From positions 221,749 through 285,748 of the forward strand of contig DCDL01000024.1 of the NCBI GenBank assembly GCA_002316385.1: 64,000 bases of DNA. The letters are read 5' to 3'. The notes beneath the pieces are model-generated. The model was not told the DNA's origin, did not search any database, and saw only the letters and a program-made list of their open reading frames with translations. The DNA comes from Clostridium sp. UBA1056. GTDB taxonomy: Bacteria > Bacillota > Clostridia > Clostridiales > Clostridiaceae. Numbering within the stretch: position 1 is the first letter of the stretch; every line of letters starts with the position of its first letter. The translations under genes and the position numbers were made by a program. Shown here piece after piece: positions 1 to 9,254 of the stretch.

Positions 1-231
1 GAACAAATATCTTTTGTTGGAAATCAAGCAGGAGGAAGAGTTTTTCTATTCCTTGGTACAGATGACTTTTGGAGAGATTATAATGATATGATAGCGAAAG
101 AAATTGAATTTATTAGAGATCCAAAAGAACAATCGTATGGTATTGTTGCAGTATTTAAAGATTTATATGGGAACTTGTGGGATTTAGTTCAATTTAAAGA
201 AAGTCACCAAATGTCTGGACGAGTGAAATAG
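1..231 (+). CDS. VOC-family (glyoxalase/bleomycin-resistance fold) protein, C-terminal part
   Basis: The frame is open from the first base to the stop at 229-231, giving 76 residues; the start lies outside the window. The tail contains the pattern YGIVAVFKDLYGNLWDLVQF, which matches the last strands of glyoxalase/bleomycin-resistance (VOC) domains, where a Glu or Asp near 'DxxGNxxDL' often helps bind metal. Substrate cannot be deduced. A terminator-like hairpin follows at 311-345. Family assignment rests on this single module, so the exact subfamily is open. Confidence 0.6.
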   Translation, partial: EQISFVGNQAGGRVFLFLGTDDFWRDYNDMIAKEIEFIRDPKEQSYGIVAVFKDLYGNLWDLVQFKESHQMSGRVK

Positions 232-310
232 ATTAAACCTAATAAGAGCTTGTTACACAAATTTCTTTTTTAACGTCACAACAATAAAAAACCGAATAAT
301 TATTTTGAAC

Positions 311-345
311 ACCGTACTATTCAGAAATGAATATGCGGTATTTTT
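311..345 (+). terminator. Probable terminator after the VOC gene
   Basis: Arms ACCGTACTATTC and GAATATGCGGT pair around an internal mismatch and are followed by TATTTTT. It is about 80 bases after the VOC stop codon. Confidence 0.45.
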
Positions 346-347
346 AG

Positions 348-622
348 TTTTATAATCAACTAAAACTAGAGATACCTGAAAATGAAAACAGAAAAGATTT
401 TAGTTTTAGTGAAAAGATGAAATGGCTGAAGAGTTAAAGAAAGAATATAGTAAAATCGCTAAAGAGAATATGAGCGATGGCGTGAAAGGTATGGAGTTTG
501 ATAAAGTATTTATGATTAATGCTAATGATATGATAAGTATGGGATACAAAGGAAATTATTATAAAACATTTGTTATGAGTAACCATTCAGTTATTCATAG
601 TAATTGTGAAATGCATACATAA
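348..622 (+). pseudogene. ParB-like fragment broken by a frameshift
   Basis: Two open stretches in different frames read as one protein. Frame one (from 369) gives EIPENENRKDFSFSEKMKW and then hits a stop; the frame beginning at the ATG at 422 continues with AEELKKEYSKIAKENM. Losing one G near 425 would explain the break. The joined text resembles the 'ENxxRKDFSxxEK' helix region of ParB/Spo0J-like proteins. The last 35 residues (INANDMISMGYKGNYYKTF and onward) do not look like ParB, so the tail may be chimeric. No ribosome binding site precedes the ATG at 422. Confidence is limited because the fragment is short. Confidence 0.4.
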
Positions 623-1042
623 AAATAACAACATCGTTTTGGAAAATAATTACAAATATTCTAAATGTTTTTATGTTCTTATACCCTTAACATATCGGTA
701 TTAATAGGTTTAAGTCTCCTAGAGGATTAGTATTTTTATATGATTTATATTAAGCGCGAAATATATTTACATAATAATTATCTTTGAAAATTTAATAGTA
801 CAATATTTGAAGATATGTTATTTTAATTGAACTTAATAAATATATGATAAAGAATACAAAGAGATTATATTTAACGATTTATCCTTATAATTAACATGTA
901 TTTTACTAGAATGTTGAAATATAATATTTTCTGTTATATAATGGTTTGAAGTACAATATAGTTAAGAGTTTATATAGACTTTAAGTCTATTATTTTTTTG
1001 TGTATTTGTATATAATATATAATTATTAGTTTAAGGAGGTTT
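623..1042. other. Intergenic stretch with one perfect dyad
   Basis: No credible gene. The only structure is a perfect 8-base inverted repeat with a one-base centre at 974-990 (ATAGACTT-T-AAGTCTAT), followed by a T-rich run. It may be an operator or weak terminator for the amidohydrolase upstream region. The ribosome binding site AGGAGG for the next gene is at 1034-1039. Confidence 0.4.
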
Positions 1043-2230
1043 ATGATGAACTTTATCCATGAAGCTAAAGAAATAAGTAAAGAGTTAGTTCAAATCAGAA
1101 GAGAATTTCATGAAAATCCAGAATTAGATTTTGATTTATATAAAACGTCTAATAAAATAAAAAAATTTTTAGAGGATGAAAATATAGAATTTCATGATTG
1201 TGCAGGTACAGGTATCGTAGCTATTATATATGGTAAATGTAATGAAGGAAATGGAAAAACTATAGCAATTAGATGCGATATGGATGCCTTACCTTTAGAA
1301 GAAAAGAATAATCACTCTTATATATCTAAAACTATTGGAAAAATGCATGCATGTGGTCATGATGCTCATATGACTATGGTTTTAGGAGCTGCTAAACTTT
1401 TAAATAAATGCAAGGATGAATTAAAAGGTAATATAAAATTTATCTTTGAACCAGCAGAGGAAACTACTGGCGGTGCTAGAATTATGATTGAGGAAGGAGT
1501 TTTAGAGAATCCTCATGTAAATGCTATTATTGGGTGTCATGTAGATGAAAGCTTAGATGTAGGCACCATTGGAATAAAAAAAGGTGTTGCCTATGCTGCT
1601 TCTAACCCTTTCACTATAAACATATATGGTAAAGGAGCTCATGGTGCAAGTCCTCATAAAGGAATAGATCCAATAACAATATCGGCTCAAGTGATAAATT
1701 CTTTACAATTATTAGTTAGTAGGGAAATTAATCCTGTATCTCCGAGAGTAATAACTATAGGTTCTATAAATGGTGGTACTGCGGCAAATATTATACCAGA
1801 TAAGGTTACTGTAACTGGTATAATTAGGACTATGAATTTAGAAGATAGAGAATATATAAAAAATAGATTAAGAGAAGTTGTAACTTTACAAGTAGAAAGT
1901 TTAAAAGGAACCTGTGAAATTATTATAGATGAAAGTTATCCATGTTTATATAATGATGAGAATATATACAATCTATTTTATGATAATAGCATTGAACTAT
2001 TAGGAAAAAATAAAGTTAAAATATTAAGTGAGCCTACTATGGGTGTTGAAAGTTTTGCGTATTTTTCTCTTAAAGTTCCCTCTATGTTTTATCAATTAGG
2101 ATGTGGAAATCATGAAAAGGGAATAATCTATCCACTTCATAGCAGTAAATTTGATATTGATGAGGAATGCTTACAAGTAGGCGTAGCAGTCCACTGTGAT
2201 ATGGCTATGAATTATCTTAATAAACTATAA
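1043..2230 (+). CDS. M20 family metallo-amidohydrolase (N-acyl amino acid / hippurate hydrolase type)
   Basis: Predicted cytosolic zinc hydrolase that removes acyl groups from N-acyl amino acids or related amides. Visible motifs are CDMDALPLEE at 78-87, the metal motif MHACGHDAH at 101-109, EPAEE at 136-140 and GCH at 164-166, followed by a dimerisation domain and a late LH near residue 375. At 395 residues it has the usual length for M20D enzymes (hippuricase, N-acetyldiaminopimelate deacetylase, IAA-amino acid hydrolase). Two adjacent ATG codons, 1043 and 1046, follow AGGAGG; the second has the better spacing. It heads a closely spaced group with the next two genes. The substrate cannot be told from sequence. 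Confidence 0.85.
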   Translation: MMNFIHEAKEISKELVQIRREFHENPELDFDLYKTSNKIKKFLEDENIEFHDCAGTGIVAIIYGKCNEGNGKTIAIRCDMDALPLEEKNNHSYISKTIGKMHACGHDAHMTMVLGAAKLLNKCKDELKGNIKFIFEPAEETTGGARIMIEEGVLENPHVNAIIGCHVDESLDVGTIGIKKGVAYAASNPFTINIYGKGAHGASPHKGIDPITISAQVINSLQLLVSREINPVSPRVITIGSINGGTAANIIPDKVTVTGIIRTMNLEDREYIKNRLREVVTLQVESLKGTCEIIIDESYPCLYNDENIYNLFYDNSIELLGKNKVKILSEPTMGVESFAYFSLKVPSMFYQLGCGNHEKGIIYPLHSSKFDIDEECLQVGVAVHCDMAMNYLNKL

Positions 2231-2251
2231 AAGAAATTTTAGGAGGACAAT

Positions 2252-3208
2252 ATGAAAACTATACAAATAGGAGCAAATGAATCAGGTCAAAGATGTGATA
2301 AATTTCTTAGAAAGTTACTTAAGGATGTACCTTTAAGTGCCATATATAAGGCATTTAGAAAAGGTGATATTAGAGTAAATGGGAAAAAAATCAAAGAACA
2401 ATATGTTTTAGAAGAAGGAGACACTATAGAGATAAGATATATTAGAACTAGTGGAGAAAAAAAGAATTTTCAAAGAATAGATAATAATCTTAAAATTACA
2501 TACGAAGATGAAAACATACTTATGGTAGAAAAGTGGCCTAATTTATTAGTTCATAGTGATACAAAGGATGGTGAGCCAACTTTAACAGACTATGTGTTAT
2601 CATACTTATATGATAAAGGTGATTATGAACCAGAAAAAGAGGTGACTTTTACTCCTGCTCCGTGCAATAGACTAGATAGAAATACCTCAGGTGTTGTTAT
2701 ATTTGGGAAAAACTTTAAATATTTAAAAGCGTTAAATGAGGCTATTAGAGAAAGAAGTATTGAAAAATATTATATGGCTCTTGTACAAGGGAGAATAAAG
2801 GATGGAATTCATACAGGATATATTTTGAAAAATGAAGATGCAAATATATCTAAGGTATATGAAACTAAAGTTCCGAACAGTAAGGAAATTGCCATGGAAG
2901 TTAAAACAATTCAAAGCTGTGGTACTTTTTCACTAATAGAAATTAATTTACTTACTGGAAGAAGTCATCAATTAAGAGCCCATTTATCAGAATTAGGAAA
3001 TCCTATAGTTGGAGATTCTAAATATGGAGATAAGAAACTGAACAGCTTCTTTATAAACAGATATGGATTAGATTATCAATTCTTATATGCATTTAAAGTA
3101 ATATTTAAATCTAATTCAGATGAACTTGAATATATGAAAAATAAAACTATAGCAGAATCTTTACCACCAGTACTAAAGAAGATAAAGAATGATGTGTTTA
3201 AGTTTTAA
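2252..3208 (+). CDS. RluA-family pseudouridine synthase
   Basis: Converts specific uridines in rRNA or tRNA to pseudouridine. It has an N-terminal S4-type RNA-binding segment (about residues 12-62), then the catalytic RluA motif NRLDRNTSG at 139-147 with nucleophile Asp142, and the later GRSHQLRAHLSELGNPIVGD block typical of RluC/RluD. Length 318 is normal for the RluC/D group. AGGAGG lies six bases before the ATG. It follows the amidohydrolase by 21 bases and precedes the flippase by 12 bases, so co-transcription is likely. The target nucleotide is not predictable. Confidence 0.9.
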   Translation: MKTIQIGANESGQRCDKFLRKLLKDVPLSAIYKAFRKGDIRVNGKKIKEQYVLEEGDTIEIRYIRTSGEKKNFQRIDNNLKITYEDENILMVEKWPNLLVHSDTKDGEPTLTDYVLSYLYDKGDYEPEKEVTFTPAPCNRLDRNTSGVVIFGKNFKYLKALNEAIRERSIEKYYMALVQGRIKDGIHTGYILKNEDANISKVYETKVPNSKEIAMEVKTIQSCGTFSLIEINLLTGRSHQLRAHLSELGNPIVGDSKYGDKKLNSFFINRYGLDYQFLYAFKVIFKSNSDELEYMKNKTIAESLPPVLKKIKNDVFKF

Positions 3209-3220
3209 TGGAGGGGTAAT

Positions 3221-4846
3221 ATGAATGACAGAACTGAGGGGGCTCAGCACTCTGTAGCTAAAGGCTTTATGGTACTCACCATATCTATGATGTCTGTAAA
3301 GGTGTTATCCGTAATTTATACACCTTTGCTAAGACAGATTTTAGGTGCAACAGGGTGGGGAGTATATTCTTCTACATATACAATTTTTACTTATATATAC
3401 ACTATAGCTAATGCAGGTATACCTGTAGCCATTGCAAAGTTAGTATCAGAACTTGAAGCTAAGGGAAACTACAGAGATGCAGTAAAAACCTTTAGGGCAT
3501 CTAGAACTTTGCTTATACTATTAGGACTTGTCCTATCTGTATTTATGTTTTTATGGTCTGAACCTTTAAGCATGATTTTTAATAGTCCTGAATCAATATT
3601 AGCTACTAGATGGCTTGCACCAGCACTATTATTTACATCACTAATGAGTGCATATAAAGGATATTTTCAAGGAATAGGAAATATGACTACCACTGCAGTA
3701 TCTCAAGTAGGGGAACAAATTCTAAATATAATATTCAGTTTATTATTTGCATATCTACTTATGGGAAGAGGGGTATCTTATGGAGCAGCTGGAGGTACTA
3801 TAGGTACAGTAGTAGGTGCTGTTGGAGCATCTTTATACTTTGTATTAGTATATAAAAGACATTCATCTAATCACATTCATAAAAAGAACGAACCTGGAGT
3901 TAATAGACTAAGCAATAGACGTATTGTTAAATCCATACTAAAGTATGCATTTCCAATAACCATAGCTTCTGCACTGCAAAACTCTGGAACTCTAGTAGAC
4001 TTAAAAATTGTAAAGTCCAGGCTTTTATCTACAGGATTAACTCAAAAAATAGTAGATACCCAATGGGGTTATTTAACTCTCTACAATACTCTTATATCAA
4101 TTCCTATGGCTATGATTGGCGCTTTAGCTATTGCTCTAGTTCCTGCTATATCAAGGGTTCATGCTTTAGACAATAAGAAAGGTCTTAGGTTTAATATTAA
4201 ATCTTCCTATAGAGTTGCTTTTATGATAGCTATACCTTGCGCTGTGGGATTAGGAGTTTTATCAATGCCTATTTTAAGAATCCTTGGCTATGATAAAGAA
4301 GTAGCACCACTATTGATATGGGGATCTTGGGTTTTAGTCCTATATGCTATCACTTTAGTTCAAACTTCTATTTTACAGGGAATGGGTAAGGTAAACATAG
4401 TAACTATATTTTCTGTAGTTGGAATTTTAGCAAAAATTGTTGTGAACTATGTACTAGTAGCAATGCCTTCTTTTGGAATTTTGGGAGCTATTTGGGGTAA
4501 TGCAGCTTGTTATTTAATAATGCTTTTATTATTCCAATGGCAAATAAATGATTCTATAGACGGAAGAATACAATTAACACCTTGTTTCATAAAACCATTA
4601 ATAGCTGGTTTATGTATGGGTATAATAACCTTTTTTTCATATAAAATATTTAATGGAATTTTCGGATTAATTTTTAGTGGATATATATTAAACTTGCTTG
4701 CATCAGTAGTAAGTATAGCTTTATCTGCTGGAGCATATGGTATAGTACTATTACTCATAGGTGGAGTAAAAAAATCTGATTTAAATTCTCTACCAAATAA
4801 AATTACAAAACTTATACCTAAAAAAATATATAGAAAATTAAAGTAG
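3221..4846 (+). CDS. Polysaccharide/lipid II flippase of the MurJ-YtgP / SpoVB (MOP) family
   Basis: Integral membrane protein of 541 residues with about 14 hydrophobic segments, the layout of oligosaccharidyl-lipid flippases. The N-terminus (GFMVLTISMMSVKVLSVIY, then LGATGWGVYSS and NAGIPVAIAKLVSE) is the Firmicutes YtgP/MurJ pattern. The family moves undecaprenyl-linked cell wall precursors across the membrane; whether this copy serves vegetative wall or another glycan is inference. The ribosome binding site GGAGGGG precedes ATG 3221. It converges on a second family member through the shared terminator at 4881-4912. Confidence 0.85.
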   Translation: MNDRTEGAQHSVAKGFMVLTISMMSVKVLSVIYTPLLRQILGATGWGVYSSTYTIFTYIYTIANAGIPVAIAKLVSELEAKGNYRDAVKTFRASRTLLILLGLVLSVFMFLWSEPLSMIFNSPESILATRWLAPALLFTSLMSAYKGYFQGIGNMTTTAVSQVGEQILNIIFSLLFAYLLMGRGVSYGAAGGTIGTVVGAVGASLYFVLVYKRHSSNHIHKKNEPGVNRLSNRRIVKSILKYAFPITIASALQNSGTLVDLKIVKSRLLSTGLTQKIVDTQWGYLTLYNTLISIPMAMIGALAIALVPAISRVHALDNKKGLRFNIKSSYRVAFMIAIPCAVGLGVLSMPILRILGYDKEVAPLLIWGSWVLVLYAITLVQTSILQGMGKVNIVTIFSVVGILAKIVVNYVLVAMPSFGILGAIWGNAACYLIMLLLFQWQINDSIDGRIQLTPCFIKPLIAGLCMGIITFFSYKIFNGIFGLIFSGYILNLLASVVSIALSAGAYGIVLLLIGGVKKSDLNSLPNKITKLIPKKIYRKLK

Positions 4847-4880
4847 TGATTAAAATATGAAAATATAGAATTTATTATAA

Positions 4881-4912
4881 AAATAAGAACCACTCAAAAG
4901 TGGTTCTTATTT
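4881..4912. terminator. Bidirectional terminator between convergent flippase genes
   Basis: Perfect 14-base inverted repeat (arms 4881-4894 and 4899-4912) around the loop CAAA, with A-rich left and T-rich right flanks. It can end transcripts from both sides; the minus-strand stop codon abuts it. Confidence 0.9.
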
Positions 4913-6415
4913 TTATGAACTTCTACGTATTAAAAAACTTGATAAGAAGAATAAAGAAAATGCAATTCCAATGATAGCTATAACTTTTGGAATAATAAAG
5001 ACATTGTTAATTGTTGAATTTATGATTGTTGCCACTAAGTATATAAGTACTGTTAATAATGTTATTATTACTATTTCTCCAATAGGAAAAGATAGCTCTA
5101 TTACTTGTCCAATATAATATAGATTTATTAAAAGACCTATTATAGAGGTAGCAATTAAGGAAATTCCATACCCATAAATATTAATACTTGGAATAGATAT
5201 AAGTATAAATATTAGAACTAGCTCAATTAAAGCTGTTGCAATGGAGCTTATAAGTATAACCTTTTGTTTTCCTATACCATTTAAAATACTATAAGTACAA
5301 TAGTGACAATACATAAATGGAGCTGCAAGAGATGCTATTTTTATATAGCTACCTAAGTCATTTCTATCAAATAATATTTCACCTAATGAATTAGGACATA
5401 CAAAGCAAATAATTATTGTAGATACTCCTAGCATGAAGCAGATTTTAATAACTTCATTGACTCTAGAATTTATATTAGAAAAATCCTTTTGACTGATCTT
5501 CTTGGATATATCCGGAATTATTACAGTAGATAATGAATTAACTATAACTAATGGAAAATATACAATAGCAAGAGCCATACCATTAAATTTACCAATTATC
5601 TCTAGAGCACCTATATAATCAAATCCGGCAACAAGAAGTCTTCTTGGAACTAACAGTGTAGATACACTTTGTAGTGCTGTAGTTAAAAATCCATTTATGG
5701 CTAGTGGGACAGCAATAATTAATATGTTGAATAACAACTGAAAGCTATTATCTGTTCTTACACTGTTAGTATAGGGAATCTTTTTATTACTTCTTCTATA
5801 AAAAATATATAAAAATATAAAGCTTATTACTTCACCAATGGTGAATGAAAAATAAGTCGCTGCAACTGTGTTTTCAATGGTTTTAAGAGAGAAGTAGTAA
5901 ATTATTCCTACCAACAAAACCATTCTAACAGCTTTTTCTAATATATCTATAACTGAAGGCTTAATTACCTCACTTACTCCATAGAAGTAGCCTTTATATA
6001 CACAGGATATAGCAATAAAAATAATAGCTGGTGAAGCTATCCATAAGGATTTAATTGCTCTAGGATCTTTAATTATATAGTTACAAATTAGTGGAGTAAG
6101 TATAAACATAATACCTGCTATAAAAATTGACCAAAGCACTATAAAAACCAAGGAAGCATTAACAGTTTTATGTAAATCTTCATATCTATGTGTGCCTAGA
6201 TAAGCAGAAGTTTCCTTTGAAATTGCAGCAATTATTCCTCCGCATACTAAGCAACAAAACAAATCATATATAGGCATTATCAAGCCATAAAGTCCAACAC
6301 CTTCTGGACCTAACTGTCTTGAGAGTATAATCGAAAACATAAACCTCAATACCCCCATAGCTAAATTAGAAAGAGTTAACACAAACGTATCTCTATAAAA
6401 AGTATCTTTCCCCAT
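4913..6415 (-). CDS. spoVB: Stage V sporulation protein B-like flippase
   Basis: Membrane protein of about 500 residues with 12-14 hydrophobic segments. The N-terminal run LSRQLGPEGVGLYGL followed by GGIIAAISKETSAYL matches SpoVB of spore formers, which is needed for cortex peptidoglycan and belongs to the same MOP family as MurJ. The start is placed at the ATG at 6415 because GGAGGT (6423-6428) sits seven bases upstream; an in-frame TTG at 6430 overlaps that site and is unlikely. It is transcribed alone. A second flippase faces it across the terminator, so exact division of labour between the two is inferred. Confidence 0.75.
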   Translation of the reverse strand: MGKDTFYRDTFVLTLSNLAMGVLRFMFSIILSRQLGPEGVGLYGLIMPIYDLFCCLVCGGIIAAISKETSAYLGTHRYEDLHKTVNASLVFIVLWSIFIAGIMFILTPLICNYIIKDPRAIKSLWIASPAIIFIAISCVYKGYFYGVSEVIKPSVIDILEKAVRMVLLVGIIYYFSLKTIENTVAATYFSFTIGEVISFIFLYIFYRRSNKKIPYTNSVRTDNSFQLLFNILIIAVPLAINGFLTTALQSVSTLLVPRRLLVAGFDYIGALEIIGKFNGMALAIVYFPLVIVNSLSTVIIPDISKKISQKDFSNINSRVNEVIKICFMLGVSTIIICFVCPNSLGEILFDRNDLGSYIKIASLAAPFMYCHYCTYSILNGIGKQKVILISSIATALIELVLIFILISIPSINIYGYGISLIATSIIGLLINLYYIGQVIELSFPIGEIVIITLLTVLIYLVATIINSTINNVFIIPKVIAIIGIAFSLFFLSSFLIRRSS

Positions 6416-6569
6416 ATTTATTACCTCCAATTAATATAATAATACTTATGAGGATAAATTGAGGATTATTCTCTAACCATATATTTTTATCATTTATTTA
6501 ACTAAATGTAATTTAATGAAAATTATCTAAATATACATTAGTGTAAATCAATATTTAAGTGGAGGAGCT

Positions 6570-7769
6570 ATGAAAAAAATAATAGGGTGGGTTCTATTAA
6601 TAATAGTAGCCATTAGTTCTTTATTAATAGTAAAAGATAAAAGTGAAATATATGATATAGACGTTAAGAATTCAGAAATTGAGATGAAGATTAAATATAA
6701 GGGATTAAAAAATGCCATAGACTTTACTACGAATGACAAAGGGTTATATGTTGCATTTAAAAACAAAATAATGGCTATTCCATCAGCAGGAGAGCCATAT
6801 ACATTGATTGAAGATAAAAATTTAAATATTACTGCCTTGGAAAGTAGTGGGGATAAATTGTATTTTGTTACTGATAATACTATAATGAGTTTAGATGTTA
6901 ATAATAAAAAATTAGAAGAATGTTTAACTAATATACCCAATAATGGTGATTATAGACAAGTATTAATAAAAGGATATAAGCAATACTTATATATTTCAAT
7001 TGGAGCTGCAACTAATTCAGGAGTTGTCGGAAGTGATAACCAATGGGTGGATAAAAATCCAGTAGGTCATGATATATCTCCTTATGATATAATTGTAAAT
7101 AAAAATGAAAATGGAGGCTTTGTACCAAAGGGAACCTTCAATGAAGATAATGAGATTATAAAGAGAGAAACTATAGGTAACTCATCCATTATAATTTATA
7201 ATACTAATACTAAAGCTATTGAAACCTATGCATGGGGAATAAGAAATGTAGAAGGAATGGACATAACTGATGATGGAAGAATATTTGCTACTGTGGGAGG
7301 ATATGAAAATAGAGGTCTAAGGCCAGTAGAAAATGATAGTGATTACATTTATGAGATAAAAAAAGATTATTGGTATGGTTTTCCAGACTTTTCTGGCGGT
7401 GATCCCCTAGATTCTCCAAGATTTCAAGGGGAATCTAGTCTGAAGAATGCTTCAATATTAAAAAAACATCCTATGTTACCGCCAGCTCCAGCTTATCAAT
7501 ACAGTGATGTAAATAGCTTAAAATGGCTAGTGATTGATGATAAAGGGAAAATAAATGGAAAAAACTCATTGCAACTATATTTTTATGATTGCAATAAGAA
7601 TAATATAATGTTCAGTGCACCAAATGGAGTTGCAAGTGAATTGATAACATTAAAGGATAATTGTAATGTATCGAATATGAAAGTTTTTAATGATGAATTA
7701 TATATTTTAGATGGTAACCATGGATTTTTATTTACGATAGCTATTAAAGACAAAATTTTAATAAATTAG
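6570..7769 (+). CDS. Membrane-anchored sorbosone-dehydrogenase-like beta-propeller protein
   Basis: Starts with a hydrophobic segment (residues 4-22, IIGWVLLIIVAISSLLIV) without an obvious cleavage site, so it is probably anchored with the rest outside. The body resembles glucose/sorbosone dehydrogenase propellers: AWGIRNVEGMDITDDGRIF, then RPVENDSDYIYEIKKDYWY and GFPDFSGGDPLDSPRF. Known relatives oxidise sugars with PQQ; whether a strict anaerobe uses PQQ here is doubtful, so the real cofactor or substrate is unknown. GGAGG precedes ATG 6570. It appears monocistronic, divergent from spoVB. Confidence 0.65.
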   Translation: MKKIIGWVLLIIVAISSLLIVKDKSEIYDIDVKNSEIEMKIKYKGLKNAIDFTTNDKGLYVAFKNKIMAIPSAGEPYTLIEDKNLNITALESSGDKLYFVTDNTIMSLDVNNKKLEECLTNIPNNGDYRQVLIKGYKQYLYISIGAATNSGVVGSDNQWVDKNPVGHDISPYDIIVNKNENGGFVPKGTFNEDNEIIKRETIGNSSIIIYNTNTKAIETYAWGIRNVEGMDITDDGRIFATVGGYENRGLRPVENDSDYIYEIKKDYWYGFPDFSGGDPLDSPRFQGESSLKNASILKKHPMLPPAPAYQYSDVNSLKWLVIDDKGKINGKNSLQLYFYDCNKNNIMFSAPNGVASELITLKDNCNVSNMKVFNDELYILDGNHGFLFTIAIKDKILIN

Positions 7770-7890
7770 TGTTCCCAATAAATACTACGACAAATATGAT
7801 AAATAATAAAATAATATGATTAAATTGGAGTATAATAATGTATAGATATATTATTATTTTATTATTCTTAAAGAATCGTAGGTGTATTAC

Positions 7891-8607
7891 ATGAAGAGAA
7901 TGGAAAGAACTTACAACAAAACAATGACAGCGGTTATAAGAGTTGCAAATCCTATTAAAAAGAAGATAAAAAAGACTGAATGCATTGTCCATAAATTTAT
8001 AAATAAAGAAGCTATCAGACTATTAAAGAAAGAAGGATATATCGAAGAATATAACTTCTTTATGAAGCATATTTTAGATCTAAATAGAGGTGTAAAGTGG
8101 GCTGATTCAGACTTGAAAAGTACAAATCATTTCTATCATTATGAAAAAGGAATTGGGCTATATGGATTTTCTAACGCAAAGGTAGAATGTGTAAAGTACT
8201 ATAAAGCATCCATATTCTACGGTATTAATTCTGATATGAATAAAGCAATATTTCTTTTAGGTGCAGCATGTCATTTAGTACAAGATTCCACAGTGCCAGC
8301 CCATGCTATGAAAAACTTAAAAAAACATAAGCCCTTGGAAAGTTTCATAATAGATAAGGTTCTTAATGGATATAAAATTTCTTTCAATGAGCACGTTATT
8401 AGCTATGGAACTCCTGAAAAGTATGTAATTGAAAATACAAAGTTTGCTGTGGCAACTGCTAGATCATTCGAAAATATAAGAGTCAAACATGATAGATTTA
8501 ATGAAATTTCAGAAATCATATTACTTAGAGCCTGCAATACTACTGCAGGAATACTTCTTGATTTTTATAATACAATGAAAGCTATGGAATCACCATTTGA
8601 AGATTAA
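7891..8607 (+). CDS. Zinc-dependent phospholipase C family protein without signal peptide
   Basis: 238 residues. Motifs shared with the N-terminal domain of clostridial alpha-toxin are HFYHYEKGIGLYG (around residues 73-85) and LGAACHLVQDSTVPAHA, which supply the usual His and Asp zinc ligands. Unlike the toxins there is no signal peptide and no C-terminal lipid-binding domain, so a secreted-toxin role is not supported. Start ATG 7891 has AGGTG six bases upstream; an in-frame GTG at 7882 overlaps the site. Function may be intracellular phosphodiester hydrolysis. A clear terminator follows. Confidence 0.7.
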   Translation: MKRMERTYNKTMTAVIRVANPIKKKIKKTECIVHKFINKEAIRLLKKEGYIEEYNFFMKHILDLNRGVKWADSDLKSTNHFYHYEKGIGLYGFSNAKVECVKYYKASIFYGINSDMNKAIFLLGAACHLVQDSTVPAHAMKNLKKHKPLESFIIDKVLNGYKISFNEHVISYGTPEKYVIENTKFAVATARSFENIRVKHDRFNEISEIILLRACNTTAGILLDFYNTMKAMESPFED

Positions 8608-8622
8608 TCAAAATCTCATTAT

Positions 8623-8658
8623 AAGAGCTACCAATCGGCGTATTTGGTAGTTCTTTTT
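8623..8658 (+). terminator. Terminator after the phospholipase C-like gene
   Basis: Arms AAGAGCTACCAA and TTGGTAGTTCTT (one G-U pair) around ATCGGCGTA, followed by a T-rich run. Confidence 0.85.
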
Positions 8659-8745
8659 ATTCTTATTAAATAAATATTAAATCGTAAAGGAATTTGCATA
8701 AATACAAAGAATAGTATCATTAACATGAAAATATGGAGGTGTGGC

Positions 8746-9249
8746 ATGGAGAACTTATTTGTAAATTTAGAAAAGGAAGTCTTTAGAGGTAATGTATTAG
8801 ATATTACCTATGAAAGCGAGGGAATAATATATAAAGCTAATAAGTATTATGATAATTTTATAGATGTAGATTATTTAGAAAACACTCTTTCCAAAGAGTG
8901 TGATAATGAAGGATATTATGATAGTTGTATATTATTTTTTTCTTTAAATAAAATTAAATCCTATAGACAAAAGTTAAAGCTTTTTGATAATATATATAAA
9001 TTAATGCGAAAAAATGGGTATGTTTATATTTGGGATGTAGAAAAGGAGCCCTTGAAAACTTCACAAAAAAATATAAAAGTTTCATTACCTGATAAAAGCA
9101 TGAAAGATGTTCAAATAAATTTGCTTGATATATTGGCAGATAATACTTCATCAAAAATTATAGACGGGCTAAAAGATTATTTTGATATTGTAGAAATAAT
9201 ATCTTCAAATGGTACTTTTAGAATTGTAGGCAGAAAGAAAGGATGTTAA
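8746..9249 (+). CDS. Methyltransferase-fold-like hypothetical protein
   Basis: 167 residues. The middle part (YDSCILFFSLNKIKSY, then DNIYKLMRKNGYVYIWDVE) follows the late strands and helices of class I SAM methyltransferases, but the glycine-rich SAM motif near the N-terminus (RGNVLDITYESEG) is degenerate. It could be a divergent methyltransferase or a non-catalytic relative. The start at 8746 has GGAGG six bases upstream, and an earlier ATG at 8725 lacks one. It touches the B12/radical SAM gene, suggesting a joint role. Confidence 0.5.
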   Translation: MENLFVNLEKEVFRGNVLDITYESEGIIYKANKYYDNFIDVDYLENTLSKECDNEGYYDSCILFFSLNKIKSYRQKLKLFDNIYKLMRKNGYVYIWDVEKEPLKTSQKNIKVSLPDKSMKDVQINLLDILADNTSSKIIDGLKDYFDIVEIISSNGTFRIVGRKKGC

Positions 9250-9254
9250 TAAAA

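Noticed and set aside
998..1016. TTGTGT/TATAAT promoter before the amidohydrolase
   Set aside because: The two boxes are only seven bases apart; no proper spacing is available.
6430..6430. TTG start for the spoVB-like gene
   Set aside because: It overlaps the GGAGGT that serves the ATG at 6415.
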